Shown: piece after piece, positions 61,791-64,000 of the stretch | Layout of the letters: the number at the start of each line of letters is the position of its first letter | How positions within the stretch are numbered: position 1 is the first letter of the stretch | The notes under the pieces: generated by a model | What the model was told of the DNA's origin: nothing | Seen by the model: the letters and a program-made list of their open reading frames with translations, nothing else | Database searches by the model: none | Translations under genes and position numbers: made by a program | NCBI GenBank assembly: GCA_017798145.1 | Contig: CP059069.1 | Location: 3,209,226-3,273,225, forward strand | From: Akkermansiaceae bacterium | GTDB lineage: Bacteria; Verrucomicrobiota; Verrucomicrobiia; Verrucomicrobiales; Akkermansiaceae | DNA length: 64,000 bases | Direction: 5' to 3'

Positions 61791-64000
61791 TTATTCGACA
61801 CCGATGCGGTAGAAGCGTTTCGGATCGCCTGGTGCGGGGCTGTGGCTGAATTCGACGGGCGCTCCGTTGCCCGGTTTGGCATCGCCGATCTGTAACCATT
61901 CGTCCTCTTTCAGCGATGTGCTTGTCCACAGGCGATAGGTTTTTCCGGATATGCCATCCACGGTGAGAGTGATCTCGCCACCGGATCTCACCAGCGAAGA
62001 GATGCGGAATTGCGAAGCGGCATCCAGCGGATCGGTGCCTGCGGTATCCTCCGTTGCGTTGGTTACGCCATCGCCGTCCTCGTCGCCGTCTGAGGATAGG
62101 AGCTTCACGGGTGCACTTGCCGGGCTGGACGGCCCGGTGATGCCTGCTGTGCTGGTGGCGGTTGCGGCGGCTGTCAGGTTGTCCCCAATGTTTCCGGTGA
62201 GCGTGACGGATGCGATGCCGGCCTGCACGGAGCCGTTCACGGTGAAGAAATCAACCGCATCGTCCCCGGTGAAAGCGGAGGTGCCCCAGGTGAAGGTGGC
62301 GCTGCTGCCGATCGCGTAGGCCGCCGCGGAGACCGGGGTGTCCGGCGCGGGCGGCGGGGTGACATCGTAGAGTTTCAGATACTGCGCCTCGTAGGGTGCG
62401 GTGTCCCACGCGCCTGCCGTGGTCGGGACTTTTTTCAAGTTCACCGTGAAGCCGCCGCTCTTGAGTGCGCTGCCGGTGATGCCGCCGCCCCATTGCCATG
62501 CATCGCGGCGCCCGGTGATGGCGGGAGGCCGGATGTACGCCGCGATGTTGCGCACGTTGTAGGTGCGCGTGTCCTTGATCCCCAGCAAGGTCGCCAGCCC
62601 GGCGGGGATCTTGAAATTGTCCGGCTGGTCGTTGGAACGGTCGAGGTTCGCGAAGGCAAGGACAACATCCTTGGACGCGGGGGAAGCGCCGGGTTGCTCG
62701 TACTTCGCCACGCTGAAAATCTGGTTGTTGGAGCCGTCACCGTTCAGGAACCAGCGGTTGGAGGAACGCAAGGCCGCGCTGAGGCTGCGCGCCGCGTTGA
62801 TGCCGGAATAGACATGGAAGAGCTGGTCGTTCCCGAAATCCGTATCCGACCACAGCGGCATCATCGAATTGTAGGTTTTGAAATGCGGGATGTATTTCCC
62901 GAAGTTTTTTTCCATCAGGTCGTACCCGAAAAAGGTCGAGATCCCGAGTTCCTGGCCGGGGAAGATCATCGGCGCGCCGTCGTTGGTGGAGAAGATCGCA
63001 AAGCGGGCCGCCGCGTCCCATGGGTTCGCATAGTTGTCCTCGTCGTGGGAAACGGTATTGAGAAGCACAAGCCCTTGGCCGAAGGCCGAACGCCGGGTTT
63101 CGAACATGGAGACGAAGTCATTCCTGTTCGAGGCGCCTTTCGCGGCGAAGAGGATGTTCTCGTTGAGGATGTCGAAGTGGCGGTTCGAGCGGTAGGGCGG
63201 GGCGCCGCCGTCAAGCGTCTCCGCCATGAAAACGAAACTCCACTTGTAGCTGCGGGCGACGTTGATGATGTATTCCCAGCATTGGGGGGGGAGCCCCTGG
63301 CCGAAGTCGCAGCGCAGGCCGTCGATGCCCCGGGCGTCCCATGCATAGCGGGCCGCCGCATCGCCATCGCCCGGAAGGCTGTTGCGGTTCTGGTTGGCGG
63401 GTCGTGTTTTCTCCAGCCAGTAAGGGGCGTATTGCGCAAAGTATTTCCATGTCGCGCGCGTGAAGGCATCAAAACTGCCGCCGTCCGTGCCGTTGAATGC
63501 GTAGGACGTGGTATCCAGCCAATCCCCTTCGTTGTTGTAGTTGTTGTTCTCGGAGCCGTCCTGGGCGCCGACCAACGCCGCGTAACGCCCGAAATAGATG
63601 TCGAGCACATCCAGCCATTTGCCGAAGTCGTTGCGGTCGGGTGCGGATGCGACGTTGTTGTTGAAAAAATCGTTGTAGCTGTTGGCCCGAAGGCGGTAGT
63701 CGCCTTTCCGGGAAAACACCCTGAGCTCGCGGTCATGGATCAGGTCGGTCTTCGACCATCCGGTGGCACCCTGCGCCGCCATCCAGGAGATGTTCGGGTT
63801 CCCGCCCTGCGTCGCGATGCCGGGCTCGCCCAGCTCGACATCCCATGCGGTGTGGTTGAAGGCGGCGTCCGGCATGATGTTGATCCCTGCGCCGTCGGCA
63901 TCGGTCACGAAATTCTTGAAAGCTTGCATCGCGTTGTCGCGGTTCGTCTGGCTGCCGACATCGGCGATATTCGATGGATCGCCGGCGAAGGTGGCGGACA
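61791..64000 (-). CDS. Secreted GH13 alpha-amylase-like enzyme, C-terminal part (5' end outside window)
   Basis: The frame stays open to the window end, so the N-terminus is missing. GH13 regions are present: INIMPDAAFNHTAWDVE (region I, with NH), GIDGLRCDFGQGLPPQCWEY (region II, catalytic Asp), FMAETLDGG (region III, Glu) and NTVSHDEDNY (region IV, HD). A C-terminal beta domain and an Ig-like section follow, then an Asp-rich loop (SDGDEDGDGVTNATEDTAGT) and a beta-rich tail (VDGISGKTYRLWTSTSL...KRFYRIGVE) like that of the CAP protein. It probably hydrolyses alpha-glucans outside the cell. It converges with leuS 16 bp apart. Confidence 0.9.
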   Translation of the reverse strand, partial: SATFAGDPSNIADVGSQTNRDNAMQAFKNFVTDADGAGINIMPDAAFNHTAWDVELGEPGIATQGGNPNISWMAAQGATGWSKTDLIHDRELRVFSRKGDYRLRANSYNDFFNNNVASAPDRNDFGKWLDVLDIYFGRYAALVGAQDGSENNNYNNEGDWLDTTSYAFNGTDGGSFDAFTRATWKYFAQYAPYWLEKTRPANQNRNSLPGDGDAAARYAWDARGIDGLRCDFGQGLPPQCWEYIINVARSYKWSFVFMAETLDGGAPPYRSNRHFDILNENILFAAKGASNRNDFVSMFETRRSAFGQGLVLLNTVSHDEDNYANPWDAAARFAIFSTNDGAPMIFPGQELGISTFFGYDLMEKNFGKYIPHFKTYNSMMPLWSDTDFGNDQLFHVYSGINAARSLSAALRSSNRWFLNGDGSNNQIFSVAKYEQPGASPASKDVVLAFANLDRSNDQPDNFKIPAGLATLLGIKDTRTYNVRNIAAYIRPPAITGRRDAWQWGGGITGSALKSGGFTVNLKKVPTTAGAWDTAPYEAQYLKLYDVTPPPAPDTPVSAAAYAIGSSATFTWGTSAFTGDDAVDFFTVNGSVQAGIASVTLTGNIGDNLTAAATATSTAGITGPSSPASAPVKLLSSDGDEDGDGVTNATEDTAGTDPLDAASQFRISSLVRSGGEITLTVDGISGKTYRLWTSTSLKEDEWLQIGDAKPGNGAPVEFSHSPAPGDPKRFYRIGVE

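Overview
The window is GC-rich, densely coding bacterial DNA on both strands. Gene content points to a Gram-negative member of the Verrucomicrobiota, probably Verrucomicrobiaceae-like. The evidence is a PVC-type dehydrogenase/cytochrome c protein, a DUF6288 protein, ThuA-like and DUF1961 proteins, exported proteins with DxDxDG tails, SHD1-type modules, BamA (so an outer membrane) and Mpl. This placement is inference from gene content. Most starts lack a Shine-Dalgarno motif.

Layout. 1-8575: polysaccharide or small-molecule catabolism (SGNH hydrolase end, DUF6288 protein, PVC cytochrome, PfkB kinase, ThuA-like protein) and a GT9 glycosyltransferase. 8631-12773: exported CAP protein, Dps, a small Cys4 protein and an unknown gene diverging from a Fur-like palindrome, and a pilin-like protein. 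12813-19362 (minus): gatB, homoserine dehydrogenase, then an intradiol dioxygenase/NfeD protease/NfeD/FloA operon. 19476-25542: RecQ, RodZ-like protein, BamA, rhomboid. 25640-28436 (minus): isolated nuoB-nuoC and a secreted beta-helix protein. 28543-34726 (minus): a tight ilvE-mcsA-mcsB-clpC-SH3-DUF2071 cluster, the arginine-phosphorylation degradation machinery best known from Firmicutes, here without ctsR. 35036-41889: orphan RelE-like protein, ThrS, CHAP-like protein, rnpA-rpmH, HAD phosphatase, Mpl. 41948-45415: tRNA-Ser(CGA) followed by an exported lyase-like/DUF1961 pair and a gene-free stretch. 45416-52777: PPi-type phosphofructokinase, small unknowns, GNAT, Nramp-related transporter, sugar isomerase, photolyase, AP2-like small protein. 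53020-64000: rpoA-rplQ, an RbsD-like lipoprotein/mini-III-like/35-aa membrane protein run, CDGSH protein, HAD, NlpC/P60 lipoprotein, RdgB, two periplasmic thioredoxins, LeuS, and the C-terminal part of a GH13 amylase.

The most unusual signal is a set of degenerate tandem arrays with a 7-bp period. They lie in short gaps between genes across the window, with a different unit at each site. One array lies inside the leuS reading frame without changing the length of the protein segment. Other points of interest are the ClpC-McsAB cluster with two unexplained coupled genes, a Fur-like operator over a predicted leaderless promoter, and a dps terminator embedded in the opposing coding sequence.
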